64,000 bases of DNA from Mesoflavibacter sp. (GCA_017792345.1 CP051228.1:310001-374000); one strand, 5' to 3'. Shown: positions 37,301 through 45,073, counted from the stretch's first letter. Numbers and translations: made by a program. The notes: generated by a model from the letters alone, not told the origin.

Positions 37301-39646
37301 CGTCGTCGTTGTGTTGTCGACCACCGTGTTTGTGTCGCGGTCGCTGCCGCCGCCGCCCGTACTGCCGGTCGTCGTCGTCGTGGTCTGCGTCTGGGTCGTC
37401 TGCTGGGTATTGCCGCCACCCAGGCCGGAATTGCCGATGGTCGGGTTCAGCAACTGGTTGAAGCCCAGATTGGAAGACGGGCTGCCGGAAGAGTTGCCGC
37501 CGGCCGCCGTCGCGATGTCCTGCAGGGCCTCGATCTCTTCGTCGGTCGGTTGATCGCCGCCGCCGCCCTGCGCGATCGGGGTCTGCTGGGTTTCGGTGCC
37601 TTCGGCCGTGTCGTCGCCGGTCTGGCCGGTACCGGCATCCTGAGCCGCCTCGCCACTCGCGGTCTCGATCGCCTGGGTGACATCGTCATCGGTGGAAGCG
37701 TCCGTATCGTCGGGCGTCGTGTCGGCGGGTGCTTCCGCGACATCATCCACGGACTCGACGATTTCCTCGCCGGGGCCTTCCGTGGTCTGAGCCGTTTGCG
37801 TCGGCTCCTGCTCACTGCCCTGCTGCGCGGTCTCGGATTCCTGACCACCGGTTTCAGTCTGGGCCTGACCGGTCTGGCTCGGCTCGGTCTGAGCGGTCTG
37901 CGTTTCCGCCGGCTCCTGGGTTCCAGCCGGCTCCTGGGTTTCCTGGGCCGTCTGCTGCTGTTGCGTTTCGCCGCCGGACTGCGCCGGGGCGGGCTGGGTT
38001 TCGGCGGGCTGGGTTTCGGCGGACTGCGTTGCGGGCGCCTGAGGTTCCGACCCCGCGCCTTGCTGCGCCGGCTGTTCGCCCGTCCCGCCGGTGGTTTCAG
38101 CCGTTTGGGTCGGCGCGGTCGGTTCGCCGGACTGGGTCGATTGCGGTGCGGGTTCGCCGGTCGTGCCGGTCACATCCGCGACCGCATCCGCCATATCCTG
38201 ACCGGACGCGCCGCCGCCCTGCGCCAAAGCCTGCACGGCCGGATCGGCAGGGACTTCCTGCTGCGACGAGGTCGTATCGGCGGATTGCTGCGCGGCGCCG
38301 GCGGACGCCATGGACTGGTCCGGGGTCTCGCCCGCCGCCAGGGAGGCTTCCAGTTCCGACCCGAACGCGTCGCCGCCACCGGCGTTCTGCAACGCCTCAT
38401 CCACCTGCTGGCCCGAGGCGAGGGACGCCGCGAGCTGATCGGCCGGGGACAGAGGCACGGATTGCTGCTGTTGGGTTTCCTGCGCATTGGCGGAAGCCTG
38501 CTGCCCGGACTGCATCGCCGCGTCCGGCGCCGCGCCTTCGGCCAGGCTCTGCTCCAACGACGCCGCAAAGGTATCGTCGCCGCCTGCGGCCTGCATGGCC
38601 TGGTCGACATTCTCACCGGATGCCAGAGATGCCGCCAATTGATCGGCGGGAGACAGGGGAACGGATTGTTCCTGCGCCACCGCATCCTGACGCGCCTGGG
38701 CATCATCGGCTTGGGCCATGGCGTCGCCAGCGCCCGCGCCGTTCGCCAGGGCATCTTCCAGCGCGCTGGCAAAGGCATCGCCGCCACCGGTCTGTTCCAG
38801 CGCCTCGTCAACCTTCTGGCCCGACGCGAGCGCCGCCGCCAATTGGTCCGCTGCGCCCAACTCGACTTCGGAATCCTGGCGTGCCTGGGCGCTGTCCGCC
38901 GCGGCCTGCTGCGCATCGTTCATCGCCTGATTGGCATCAGCGCCGTCGGCCAGGGCGTTTTCCAGCCCGTCGATGAAGGCGTCGGCATCCCCGCCGGAGC
39001 GTTGCGCCGCATCGGCCAGGGCATCCCCGACATTCTCACCGCCGGCCAGGGCCGACAGCACGGGATTGTCGACCGGCACTTCGGCCTGCTTGAGAGAGTC
39101 CAGGCCGGTTTCGGCCGCCTGTGACGCCGCGGCGACCGCCGCGTCCGGGCTTTCGCCGCGCGACAGGGCTGCCTGCAACTCGTCCAGAAACACCCCTTCG
39201 ACGCGGTCGGAATCCGCCTCCGACATGTCGCCGCCCATTTCGGCAACCACGCGGCTGACGGCCTCTTCCACGCCATTGCCGGACGCGATGGCGGCCAGCA
39301 GCGCATCGGACGGCTCGACGGTCTGTGCCGCCGGATCGTAGGCGTCCATGGCGGTTCGCATCGCCTGATTGGCGTATTCCGCCGCGTCGGCCAGCGATCC
39401 GTTCTCTTCGAAGAGTTCGCTTCGGAACGTGTCGATGAAGGACGTCGCGGCATGATCCGCCGCGCCCTCGGAACCGCCGGCGTCCAAGATCGATTGGCGC
39501 ACCGTGGATTTCAGTTGACCCAGAGCCTCCTCGGCATCCGCCCCGCCCGCGAGGGCCGTCAGAACGCCTTCGAAAACCCCTTCGGGTAAACGCGGTTCGA
39601 CCGGCAATTCGGCGCCGGCCTGGTCCTGCTGAAGATCATCAGCCAT
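28400..39646 (-). CDS. Giant type I-secreted surface protein with cadherin/VCBS repeats, LamG domains and a predicted propeller
   Basis: This 3748-residue protein is probably an adhesin secreted by the type I system encoded just upstream. Residues 1-500 hold Ala-rich repeats of about 70 residues (DQLAASLASG and LE-x-x-LA-x-G). Residues 500-780 are a Gln/Thr/Glu-rich linker containing TAAG at 713-716. Cadherin-like units follow from about 786, then seven 101-102-residue repeats (993-1700). LamG/concanavalin-like domains lie near 1725-1885, 2045-2200, 2955-3125 and 3445-3640. Seven roughly 55-residue repeats at about 2446-2833 suggest a seven-bladed propeller. The last domain (3680-3748) is again cadherin-like. 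No RTX nonapeptide repeats are seen. The ATG at 39646 is preferred to the longer frame because GAGAGGG precedes it. Confidence 0.9.
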   Translation of the reverse strand: MADDLQQDQAGAELPVEPRLPEGVFEGVLTALAGGADAEEALGQLKSTVRQSILDAGGSEGAADHAATSFIDTFRSELFEENGSLADAAEYANQAMRTAMDAYDPAAQTVEPSDALLAAIASGNGVEEAVSRVVAEMGGDMSEADSDRVEGVFLDELQAALSRGESPDAAVAAASQAAETGLDSLKQAEVPVDNPVLSALAGGENVGDALADAAQRSGGDADAFIDGLENALADGADANQAMNDAQQAAADSAQARQDSEVELGAADQLAAALASGQKVDEALEQTGGGDAFASALEDALANGAGAGDAMAQADDAQARQDAVAQEQSVPLSPADQLAASLASGENVDQAMQAAGGDDTFAASLEQSLAEGAAPDAAMQSGQQASANAQETQQQQSVPLSPADQLAASLASGQQVDEALQNAGGGDAFGSELEASLAAGETPDQSMASAGAAQQSADTTSSQQEVPADPAVQALAQGGGASGQDMADAVADVTGTTGEPAPQSTQSGEPTAPTQTAETTGGTGEQPAQQGAGSEPQAPATQSAETQPAETQPAPAQSGGETQQQQTAQETQEPAGTQEPAETQTAQTEPSQTGQAQTETGGQESETAQQGSEQEPTQTAQTTEGPGEEIVESVDDVAEAPADTTPDDTDASTDDDVTQAIETASGEAAQDAGTGQTGDDTAEGTETQQTPIAQGGGGDQPTDEEIEALQDIATAAGGNSSGSPSSNLGFNQLLNPTIGNSGLGGGNTQQTTQTQTTTTTTGSTGGGGSDRDTNTVVDNTTTTINSVPVAVDDRGTTQENSVLTVAVTGNDSDPDNDAINVTAARILQTNSGTVTFNGGSVTFEPGTDFDDLAVNETRDVNISYTIADNSGATSTATLTVRVTGTNDVPTVSQAIDAGTTDEDAFNPIQIDLLSVASDVDTSDDLDTESVVVTSSDGRPVFFDNIDETGALTIAPAQFGDLAVGEHVVLTVSYNVVDGNGGVVANTATVTIEGRNDAPMVVGIVRTATEDGGAVSVDLLGNEVFDIDFTDVLTAQSLVQDGGRDVGARIENGALVFDGDQFEDLDDGEFEILTFTYDVFDGTTTTQNTVRITVTASNDAPVVSAVVATRGEDSGAVSVDLLAGQTDVDGEPLTAETLVQTAGRDVDASIDANGNLIFAGGQFDDLDDGESEVLTFTYNVSDGTTAVPNTVSVTITGSNDAPTVSAIATTRGEDSGAVTVDLLAGQTDVDVEALSAVSLAQTGGRNVGASIDANGNLIFAGGQFEDLDDGESEVLTFTYDVSDGTTVTQNTISVTITGSNDAPTVSAVATTRGEDSGAVTVDLLAGQTDVDVEALSAVSLAQTGGRNVGASIDANGNLIFAGGQFEDLDDGESEVLTFTYDVSDGTTVTQNTVSVTITGSNDAPTVSAIATTHGEDSGAVSVDLLAGQTDVDVETLSAVSLTQTGGRSVGASIDANGNLIFAGGQFENLDDGESEVLTFTYDVSDGTTVTQNTVSVTITGSNDAPTVSAIATTRGEDSGAVSVDLLAGQTDVDVETLSAVSLAQTGGRNVSANIDANGNLTFAGGQFEDLDDGESEVLTFTYDVSDGTTVTQNTVSVTITGSNDAPSVAAVTQTLGEDAASFSVDLLVGQSDVDVEALTAVSLTQTGGRTVGASIDANGNLVFASGQFEDLAAGQSEVLTFTYGVSDGTATTQNTVTLTVTGTNDAPMLFGPGALSTTGTGTNGNDASFSYAVASNFDTFPTQAGTVETWVKTTDTSGALISYAVPGSPNELWITLNGGNIQVWLNNSNQGSVDAGALTDGEWHHVALSFGDGANDTVLYIDGAPVMSLGSTNALASGGTLVMGSDQDSVGGSFETSQALDAEFDGLRVWNGVRSEAQIQATMATALDPVANPDLVADYGFDGSLESSVPGAPTMTLNNAVIVNDDAYMAGNEDTGIPLSGLVALDIDNAPLTVTLQGTNGTISADQGGGAAVVQIVGHTVTITGHPVDVQMALQTAVFTGDANFNGDASVGVTVDDGVAAPVTTDIAIRVAPVNDAPVGLAAAPVLSLDGNFGAVEIAHDAAIDVHSNVAFTMEMMINPDTTSVFQTIIDKSDTTLGDYSPYRVHLTADGGISIWNGGTPIDSPAGVIQAGAWQHIATSFDGTTMRIFVDGNEVVSQAFALGNANTSNWNIGKDSQPGRNFDGQIDDVRLWSGALDSADLGGAILNSANTPNLLAHWTFDAAPGGVVTDQTGNGHDGTLVAGAAITGTSGTQMTLAEDGTISGMLTAADADLDALTFQVTGNAANGTVNVEANGAYTYTPDPDFNGTDSFTVQVSDGNGGVATQVFTVNVTAVNDAPDVSAVTTSAGEDSGAVSVSLLAGQSDVDGDALSAVSLTQTGGRNVGASIDANGNLVFAGGQFEDLALGGSEVLTFTYNVSDGTTTTPNTVSITMTGANDAPIVTAPSTLTNLGAEFTVHTTTVGDQAYPAMGVFPDGGYVVTWSSQNVDGSGHAIMFQLMAADGTPVGTETRASTYAAGDQINSEIATHADGSFTIVWSSHGQDGSDWSVQAQRFNADGTPDGAEFQLNTDITIGTQVHPHIQAMPDGGDLIIWSAYNVDGSASAVMMRRYDADGNELTAGPTRVNTTTAGEQYVWTEHGSPMAVYGDGSYVITWASQNVDGSGYAMVAQRYDAAGTPSGGQFQVNTSTLNDQHTGSVAVLDNGDTVFTWSSQMSDGTSWQIHKQVYDAAMNPVGGESTVNTTSAGNQFFPEIAVLTSGNYVIAWTSDVGDGSSYGVFAQEYDADGAAVGGERQLNTFTAGEQRNVKIIPTPDGGYVAGWNSFGQDGSGWSLTLRDAEGGGLSGDENSTFSISGITVADTDGDSLTVTVSVPDGTLSANGGAVSGASVVLTGTAAAVNASLSSLMFTPAPDTNGLVDVTVSVNDGTTVTAQTVPVSVQSTNQAPTVSGDYTNVTAIADFNGTNAYIDVPDATVNGLTAGTIETWVYLDTNTQETVFAQQANGVNSLAIFRIGDGTPGQVTFQGSNQSGLLTSNSTIPTGEWHHVAITFNGSQANLYIDGQHDASLAGNFGIVGASGGQITGTSIGAWLGDGSGRYFDGQMSEFRIWDHVRSGTEIEDNYQARLTGTEDGLRALYNFTDGFAAGGAVADATGTYDAVSVNATGTFDETFTVAVASEDFEGGASGWSNNSTTYTGTVMTDFLGSFGNGGATSKTFTLPAGANETTISFDFYKMDSWDGENFQIQIGGQTVAARSFNFSTGVASPVGGIDDTVAVTFSDGVDHGAIVNAGWNDYSFRVELTLSEAQIAALPVDANGNPMLQLGFTSTLDQGITDESWGIDNLSISAEIPVDGIEAGSGVLQSNLLSDASDPDGDALSVSNVSFSSSNAARTVSFTVDAMTGVLSIDTAQFANLGAGRSETITVTYDVVDPEGATATGSRSFTINGTQNAISLGSSDYVEIDHHGDLEPGAGDMTAEMWFYWPGAGGVSGLQFLMSKGNTDGSTDPGYSLFMNGNTLVARTSTGTGQGELEVDMSGIDAGWHHVAMVIDQSSDPTDGQLTAYLDGSTAGWQIAGGGYDDVWTKGDISSAADALMIGDPAYSPSAQGSGYTHPMDEVRIWDTARTEVEINQTMHQQLNGNEAGLSGYWTFNESVGSTVTDLTGNGHDGTMSANAARENLIELSISNNEVYRGLLMGSDAEGDALSYSISTGPQHGSVSFDGNTFVYDHDGSGFSDSFTVEISDGTDTVTEQIDVTVV
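34547..36670 (-). repeat. Seven tandem 303-bp coding repeats (cadherin/VCBS-like)
   Basis: Six units of exactly 303 bp and one of 306 bp encode 101-102-residue domains starting S/R-N-D-A-P. The unit boundaries can be followed by the recurring GTCGTT at 34841, 35144, 35447, 35750, 36053 and 36356. Units starting near 35755 and 36058 are nearly identical, indicating recent duplication. An eighth, separate copy lies at about 32358-32660. Confidence 0.9.
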
Positions 39647-39891
39647 CGTTTTCCGTCCCTCTCCCCCGGGAGGCGTCACGACCCTGCCCTCGTCGCGTCC
39701 CCCGGAATCTCAGCAAATTTAGCCGAAAATCGATTAAATTGGCGACTCTTATGTAAGCCCAAAATTCCAATACGCCATATATTTTTTTCAAATTTCGCTA
39801 AAATTTTATTTATTTTTCCGAACAATTCAAACTCTTGTTTTGGCCGCGGGGCATAAATATGAGCAAATTCCGCTAGTTAACGGTTCGGTCT
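39647..39891 (-). promoter_or_regulatory. AT-rich promoter region of the giant surface protein
   Basis: This 245-base gap between hlyD and the giant gene is far more AT-rich than its surroundings; 48 of 60 bases in 39781-39840 are A or T. A tentative minus-strand promoter is TTGAAT (39830-39825), 16 bases, TAAAAT (39808-39803). The cargo gene thus probably has its own promoter in addition to read-through from the secretion genes, and the AT-rich stretch may bind a nucleoid protein. Confidence 0.45.
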
Positions 39892-41190
39892 CTAGCGCTC
39901 GCGCATTGCGGCGCGCATCGAGCTGACATAGGGATCGAGGATGTACTGGGCGATCCGGCGTTCGCCGATGACGATGGAACTGGCAACCCGCAGCCCCGGA
40001 TAGAGGCGATACTCCAGGTCGCCATCATTGAAGCCCTGGGCGTCCGGCTCAATGCGCACGGAGTAATAGGGCACGCCCTCATCGTCCAACAGCGCGTCCG
40101 GACTGACCCCCGCGACCGTGCCTTCCAGCTTACCAAACCGGGCGGCGTCGGCGGAGGTCAGGGTGATCTGTGCCCGCTGCCCGGTCCGCACGAAACCGAT
40201 GTCTTCCAGCGGCATGCGCGCGTCGATCACCAGCCGGTCGTCCAGGGGTACGATCTCAGCCAGTACGTCACCCGCGCGGATCACCCCGCCCACCGTCGAT
40301 ACCGCCACCGTCTTGACGATCCCGGCGACCGGGGAGCGGATGACCATGCGCGACTGACTGTCCTGAAACTTGCGAACCCGTTCCGTCAACTCGTCGAATT
40401 CGCGCCGGGCGGTGGTCAGTTCCGACCGGCCTTCCTCGGTGAAGCGTTCGGCAATTTCGGACAGTTTCGCCCTCGCCTCCTCCAGCGCCGCATGGGTCCG
40501 CTGCAGCAGGGCGCGGTCTTCCTTCACCTGCCCATCCAATGTCGCCAAATCCTTCAGCAGATTGATATGCGTCATCCGGTTGGTGATGTTCTGCTTCAGC
40601 AGCGTATCGGAAATCTTGATCTGTTCGTCCAGGAAGCCGCGTGTCGCCTCGGCCGTGTCCAGCCGTGCCGACACCTCGACGATTTCCTGCCTGCGCTGGG
40701 CAATCAACTGGCGCTGCACATTGAATTCCGCCGCCAGGCGTTTGCGGCGCGTTTCCATAAGCGCCCGCGCGGCCTCGATCTGGGTCGGGACGCGTTGAAC
40801 CAGATCGTCCGGATAGACGGCGGCATTGTTGCCCGCCAGTTCCGCCTCCAACCGCACGATGTCGATCCGCAGGCTGGTCAGTCGGGATTGCAGTTCTGCC
40901 ACTTCCGCGTCGATCTGCGTCGAATCCAGCGTCACCAGGATCTGCCCGGATTCGACAACCTCGCGCTCCTGAACCCGGATGTCGGAGACGATGCCGCCTT
41001 CCAGATGCTGAATCTGGCGCACCTTGCTGCCCGGAACCACCTCCCCGACCGTGGCACTGACGATGTCCAGCGTGCCGTACCAGGTCCAGGCCCCCAGAGC
41101 ACAGACGAACAGCGTCGCCAGCAGAATGAAGGAGACGGTGCCGCGACCGGCGTCGGCCATGGGGGCGATCAGATCGTCGTTCTTCGTCAT
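39892..41190 (-). CDS. HlyD-family type I secretion membrane-fusion protein
   Basis: This 432-residue periplasmic adaptor links the ABC exporter to the outer-membrane channel. It has one N-terminal transmembrane helix (about residues 22-40), a biotinyl/lipoyl-like half (KVRQIQHLEGGIVSDIRVQE), a long coiled-coil hairpin (about 90-290) and a C-terminal beta-barrel part ending near the conserved PYYSVRIEP and PGLRVASSIVIGERRI segments, typical of HlyD/PrtE. It begins 10 bases after the ABC exporter gene stop and precedes the giant cargo gene, completing a TolC–ABC–HlyD–cargo order. Confidence 0.93.
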   Translation of the reverse strand: MTKNDDLIAPMADAGRGTVSFILLATLFVCALGAWTWYGTLDIVSATVGEVVPGSKVRQIQHLEGGIVSDIRVQEREVVESGQILVTLDSTQIDAEVAELQSRLTSLRIDIVRLEAELAGNNAAVYPDDLVQRVPTQIEAARALMETRRKRLAAEFNVQRQLIAQRRQEIVEVSARLDTAEATRGFLDEQIKISDTLLKQNITNRMTHINLLKDLATLDGQVKEDRALLQRTHAALEEARAKLSEIAERFTEEGRSELTTARREFDELTERVRKFQDSQSRMVIRSPVAGIVKTVAVSTVGGVIRAGDVLAEIVPLDDRLVIDARMPLEDIGFVRTGQRAQITLTSADAARFGKLEGTVAGVSPDALLDDEGVPYYSVRIEPDAQGFNDGDLEYRLYPGLRVASSIVIGERRIAQYILDPYVSSMRAAMRER

Positions 41191-41200
41191 GCCGCCGCCC

Positions 41201-42928
41201 CTATTCCGCCGCCTTGGGTTTCACCGGCGGACCGCCGCGCGCACCCGCATTCCAGTTCTGCGACGTCGCGCCCGCGTCCTTCGACAGCATGCGGATTTCC
41301 GGCTTTGGCTTGGCGTCGAGATCGATCAGCATCTGGGCCCCGCGAATGATCTGCGGGTCGTGGGACGACACGATGATGGTCCGGCCGGCCCGGGCGAGCT
41401 GTACCAAGGTTTCATAGATCTGGCGCACGCCCTCTTCGTCCATGCCTTCGGTCGGTTCGTCGAACAGGACCAACCGCCCGCCGCTGGCCAGCGCCCGCGC
41501 CACGGCCAGCCGCCGCCTTTCGCCGCGCGCCATGTTGAGGCCGTTGTTCACGACCATCGTGTCCAGGCCCTTCTCCGTCTCGTGGACGAAGCGCGCCGCG
41601 CCGCTACGCTCCAGGATCGCCTCCAGCGCCTCGTCGGTCAGATCGGGATTGAGCAGTTTCAGATTGTCCCGGATCGTCGCATTGATGAAGGTCGGCTCCT
41701 GCGGCAGATAGACGATCTGACGCCGCCACCAGGCCGGCACGATCTGGCGCAGATCGACATCGTCGGCCAGGATCTGCCCGCGCGACGGCTCCACCAGACC
41801 GGCGATCAGACGCGCCATCGTCGTCTTGCCCGCCCCGTTCCGGCCGATCAGGGCGACGACCGAACCGGCCTCCAGAACGACGTTCAGGTCTTCGAACAAG
41901 GGCGCAGGCGCGCCGGGGGCCGTATAGGCCAGATCACGCAGTTCCAGCTTGCCGGAATAGGTCCGCAAGGCCGCGCCCTCGCCGGGTTCGACCGGCAGTT
42001 CGGCCAAAGATTTCGCCCGCTCCATCGCCTGACGCGATTTCACAAGCGCCTCGGACAATTGCGCGAAACGGGTGACCGGCTGCATCGCCCGCGCGGCCAG
42101 CAGGTTCGCGCCGATCATCATCCCGACATCCAATTCGCCGATGACGACCAGGGTCGCCCCGAAGGCGATAACGCCCGCGCTCATGATCCCCTGAATGCTC
42201 TGGGTCAGCGATTGCAGACCGCCCTGACGCCGGGCCAGCCGCCGCCGCAGCCCCTGTACCACCGACAGATTCTTGGCCCAATCGGTGATCAGCCGGTCGC
42301 CCGCGCCGAAGGCCCTGACGCTTTCCGCCGTGGAGGTCGTGGTTCCGATCAGGCCATGGCCGACCGCTTGATGTTCGGTCAGCTTGCGCGTCATCGGCCG
42401 CAGCGCGATCTGATTGACCAACCCCAACACCATGACCACGCATAGGGCGATCAGGACGATCAAGGCCAGCGGCGGGCTGAAAAGAAAGATCGCGCCCAGA
42501 TACAAAAGCGCGAAGGGCAGATCCATCATCGCCGTCAAATTCGGCGCGGAATAGGCGCTTTCCACCTGCTCCAGTCCGGATATCGCCTCCCGCCGGTCGC
42601 CGGAGGACATGCGTTCCAGCGCCCCCAGCTTCGCCGTTGTGAGGATGCCGAAGGCCCCGATACCCGCCCGGTGATCCGGCTCGCCCGACACGGCGGCGGC
42701 AAGGCGCATGCGGCTCCACCGGAAACCCAGCTCGAACAGGATCGCCAATCCGACACCGACGGTCAGGGTCAGCAGCGTCGCATCGACCCCGTGCGACACA
42801 TAGCGATTGAGGACCTGAATGACGTATAGCGAGGAGGCAAGGCCCAGAATATTGGCCAGGACCGATGCGATGAGCATCAAGGTCGTCTGCGCCGGCCGAC
42901 GCCGAAGCCTGGCCAAAAGCTCACCCAT
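41201..42928 (-). CDS. Type I secretion ABC exporter, PrtD-like, with altered signature motif
   Basis: This 575-residue protein joins six membrane helices (about residues 15-300) to a nucleotide-binding domain. Walker A GRNGAGKTT, Q-loop YLPQEP, Walker B RLVLFDEP and the H-loop SSHD are all present. The LSGGQ signature is replaced by NMARGE, which is unusual. There is no N-terminal C39-like peptidase domain, unlike LapB- or HlyB-type exporters, so it resembles the PrtD group. The C-terminal roughly 40 residues form a charged tail. It lies between tolC and hlyD on the same strand and would export the giant surface protein. Confidence 0.92.
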   Translation of the reverse strand: MGELLARLRRRPAQTTLMLIASVLANILGLASSLYVIQVLNRYVSHGVDATLLTLTVGVGLAILFELGFRWSRMRLAAAVSGEPDHRAGIGAFGILTTAKLGALERMSSGDRREAISGLEQVESAYSAPNLTAMMDLPFALLYLGAIFLFSPPLALIVLIALCVVMVLGLVNQIALRPMTRKLTEHQAVGHGLIGTTTSTAESVRAFGAGDRLITDWAKNLSVVQGLRRRLARRQGGLQSLTQSIQGIMSAGVIAFGATLVVIGELDVGMMIGANLLAARAMQPVTRFAQLSEALVKSRQAMERAKSLAELPVEPGEGAALRTYSGKLELRDLAYTAPGAPAPLFEDLNVVLEAGSVVALIGRNGAGKTTMARLIAGLVEPSRGQILADDVDLRQIVPAWWRRQIVYLPQEPTFINATIRDNLKLLNPDLTDEALEAILERSGAARFVHETEKGLDTMVVNNGLNMARGERRRLAVARALASGGRLVLFDEPTEGMDEEGVRQIYETLVQLARAGRTIIVSSHDPQIIRGAQMLIDLDAKPKPEIRMLSKDAGATSQNWNAGARGGPPVKPKAAE

Positions 42929-42967
42929 TGGGAATACGCCCCGTTCCTACCCCATTCCGCTTGGCGA

Positions 42968-44806
42968 CTATTGTGCCCAATCGAACAGTGGGTTGTCGAG
43001 TTCGCCGTCATCGCGCCGTGTGCCGGCAGGTGGGGAGGCGGGCGCCGGTTGGGATTCGGGGGCCGGGGCGGCCGCGCCGGACGTATCCTCCACCCCCTCG
43101 GCACGGGCCGGTTCGGACGGCGGTTCCGGATACGGCAAGGTGTCGAAACTCGGCGGCTCCTGCAACGAGTCCAGATAATTCGGCGTTTCGGGCGGCGTGG
43201 AATCTTCCTCCGGTGTAGGAGGTGGAGGTGTTTCAACAATCGGCGCGTCGGGCGTCAAGGTAGACAGAGGCGGTTCCAACGGCGCCTGCGGTTCCGACGG
43301 TACAAGGGGAGTCGTATCCAGGACCCTGTTGCCGTCGGGCGGCGGCGTGAAGACGCCATCGGACGGTGCCCCGCCGTCGATCAGCGCCGACGGGTCCAGC
43401 GAGTCGCCCAGGTCCCCGCCCGGGCTCAGCAATTGCATCGACGGGTCGGTCGTGTCGCCGAACAGACCTGCGATCGGCGCCAGCATTTCGCTGCGATCCG
43501 GGCGCGGGACGGTTTCAATCACCGAATAGTCCAGCGATCCCGACGCGGCCAAAAGCTCAATCAGCGCCAGTTGAACTTCCGCCTCCGCGGCGATGGCATC
43601 GCTTTGCGCGTTGATCAGCGAGGTTTCGCCGGACAGGACGTCGATCAGGGAGCGCTGCCCCAATTGCCGCTCCTGGATCGCGACCTCCAGGAAGGCCCGG
43701 GCGATACCCGCCTGGTCGAACAGATAGCCGGACCGCTGCCGGGCCGTCTCCAATTGCTTCCAGGCATTCCGAACCCGCTCTTCGACCTGGCGCTTCAAAT
43801 CGCCCATGGTCCGCGTGGCGGCAACGACATCCGACTGGGCAGCCCGCAGCGTGTTGATGGAGGTGAAACCCAGATTGAAGGGGAAATTCATTTCCAGCTT
43901 GATCGACGATTCTGTGCGCCGACCGATCGTTCCGCCGTCATTCTTGGTCATCGTACGCTCGCCGACCACTTCGAAGGTCGGAGCAAAGCTCTCGCTGCGC
44001 GCGCTGATCCGATCCTGCTGGGACAGTGACACGTCGATGGAGGTCAGCCGCAGATCCGGGTTGCCCTTGAAGGCCAGATCCAACGCATGCTCCAGCGTAT
44101 CCGGCAGATCGGAAGCGTCGACCTGCAAGCCCGGCAGCACCGCGATATCGGCGGGCACGTCGCCGAACACGGCGCGATAACGGTTCAGTGCCAATTCATA
44201 GCCGCCTTCCGCGTCGACCCGGCGGGCCTGGGCCCCGGCAAGCTGCGTCTTGGCCTGCAAAAGGTCCGTCGACAGGCCGGATCCAGCCTCGATCCGCGCC
44301 TCTTCCAGGCCGGTCTGGCGACGGATGTTCTCTTCCGACCGTCGGGCAAACAGGACAACCTCGGCACTGCGCAGAAGGTTGATATAGGCGGCCAGCGCCT
44401 CGGCGATCAGCGTCTGACGGGCGAGCACCAGCGATATCTCGGACTGAACCAATTGCAGGCGCGCGCGCTCCACCGTGGCATTGGCGCCGCCGAAATCCCA
44501 CAGCAATTGGGTAATCGTCGCGGTCAATTCCTGGGCAGGGGCAATGACCGTGTCCGTATTCGTGCGCTCCAGACGGTAGCGCTCGACATTCGCCGTTACG
44601 TCCAACGACGGATACCAGACACCCAAAGCTTCCTTCGAGCGCTGGCGGGCGGCGGTGACCTGTGCCTGACTGGCCAGCAGCCGGTCATGCGTCTCCACCG
44701 TCTCGGCGATCATCTCTTCCAGAGAGTTTGCGCGCACGTCAAAGGGCCCGCAGAAGCAGGCAACCGCGCATAGCGCGGCAACTCGCAGGAAGCGCGCTCT
44801 CTTCAT
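42968..44806 (-). CDS. TolC-family outer-membrane channel with long proline-rich tail
   Basis: A signal peptide (about residues 1-26) precedes the TolC fold: repeated long helices and beta-barrel strands over residues 27-430 (LWDFGGANATVERARL and the matching second-half repeat). From about residue 435 to 612 a proline-, aspartate- and glutamate-rich extension replaces the short tail of ordinary TolC proteins. It would form the outer-membrane exit duct of the type I system with the ABC and HlyD proteins. It is the first gene of the leftward cluster and is divergent from the TPR gene. Confidence 0.9.
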   Translation of the reverse strand: MKRARFLRVAALCAVACFCGPFDVRANSLEEMIAETVETHDRLLASQAQVTAARQRSKEALGVWYPSLDVTANVERYRLERTNTDTVIAPAQELTATITQLLWDFGGANATVERARLQLVQSEISLVLARQTLIAEALAAYINLLRSAEVVLFARRSEENIRRQTGLEEARIEAGSGLSTDLLQAKTQLAGAQARRVDAEGGYELALNRYRAVFGDVPADIAVLPGLQVDASDLPDTLEHALDLAFKGNPDLRLTSIDVSLSQQDRISARSESFAPTFEVVGERTMTKNDGGTIGRRTESSIKLEMNFPFNLGFTSINTLRAAQSDVVAATRTMGDLKRQVEERVRNAWKQLETARQRSGYLFDQAGIARAFLEVAIQERQLGQRSLIDVLSGETSLINAQSDAIAAEAEVQLALIELLAASGSLDYSVIETVPRPDRSEMLAPIAGLFGDTTDPSMQLLSPGGDLGDSLDPSALIDGGAPSDGVFTPPPDGNRVLDTTPLVPSEPQAPLEPPLSTLTPDAPIVETPPPPTPEEDSTPPETPNYLDSLQEPPSFDTLPYPEPPSEPARAEGVEDTSGAAAPAPESQPAPASPPAGTRRDDGELDNPLFDWAQ

Positions 44807-45073
44807 ACCCTACATTCCACGAGCATCCGCCCGCATGTCATCTGGGAAGCCCCCCGCCGTCCCCCGAACGGAAACGGTACCGGACCTGCCCACGTACAGG
44901 TTTAACCAAAGCCGCCTCTCCGTACTAGCCCCGGCTAGACCAATTCACTACGAGTCGGGTGGTTTGGCGAAGCCCTATTGTAAAAAAATCATTCCGGGCG
45001 GCGGTGGCGTCTCCCGAAGGAAGGCTCTATCTTTACTTCGTAACGTTCAATTTGAGACAGGCACGGTTTGACG

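Noticed and set aside
37550-39124. 524-residue open frame opposite the N-terminal repeats of the giant protein
   Set aside because: Shadow of the repetitive Ala/Gln-rich coding sequence; Leu/Gly/Arg-rich with no domain or start signal.
28400-39646. RTX toxin
   Set aside because: No nonapeptide calcium-binding repeats or toxin domain are seen.
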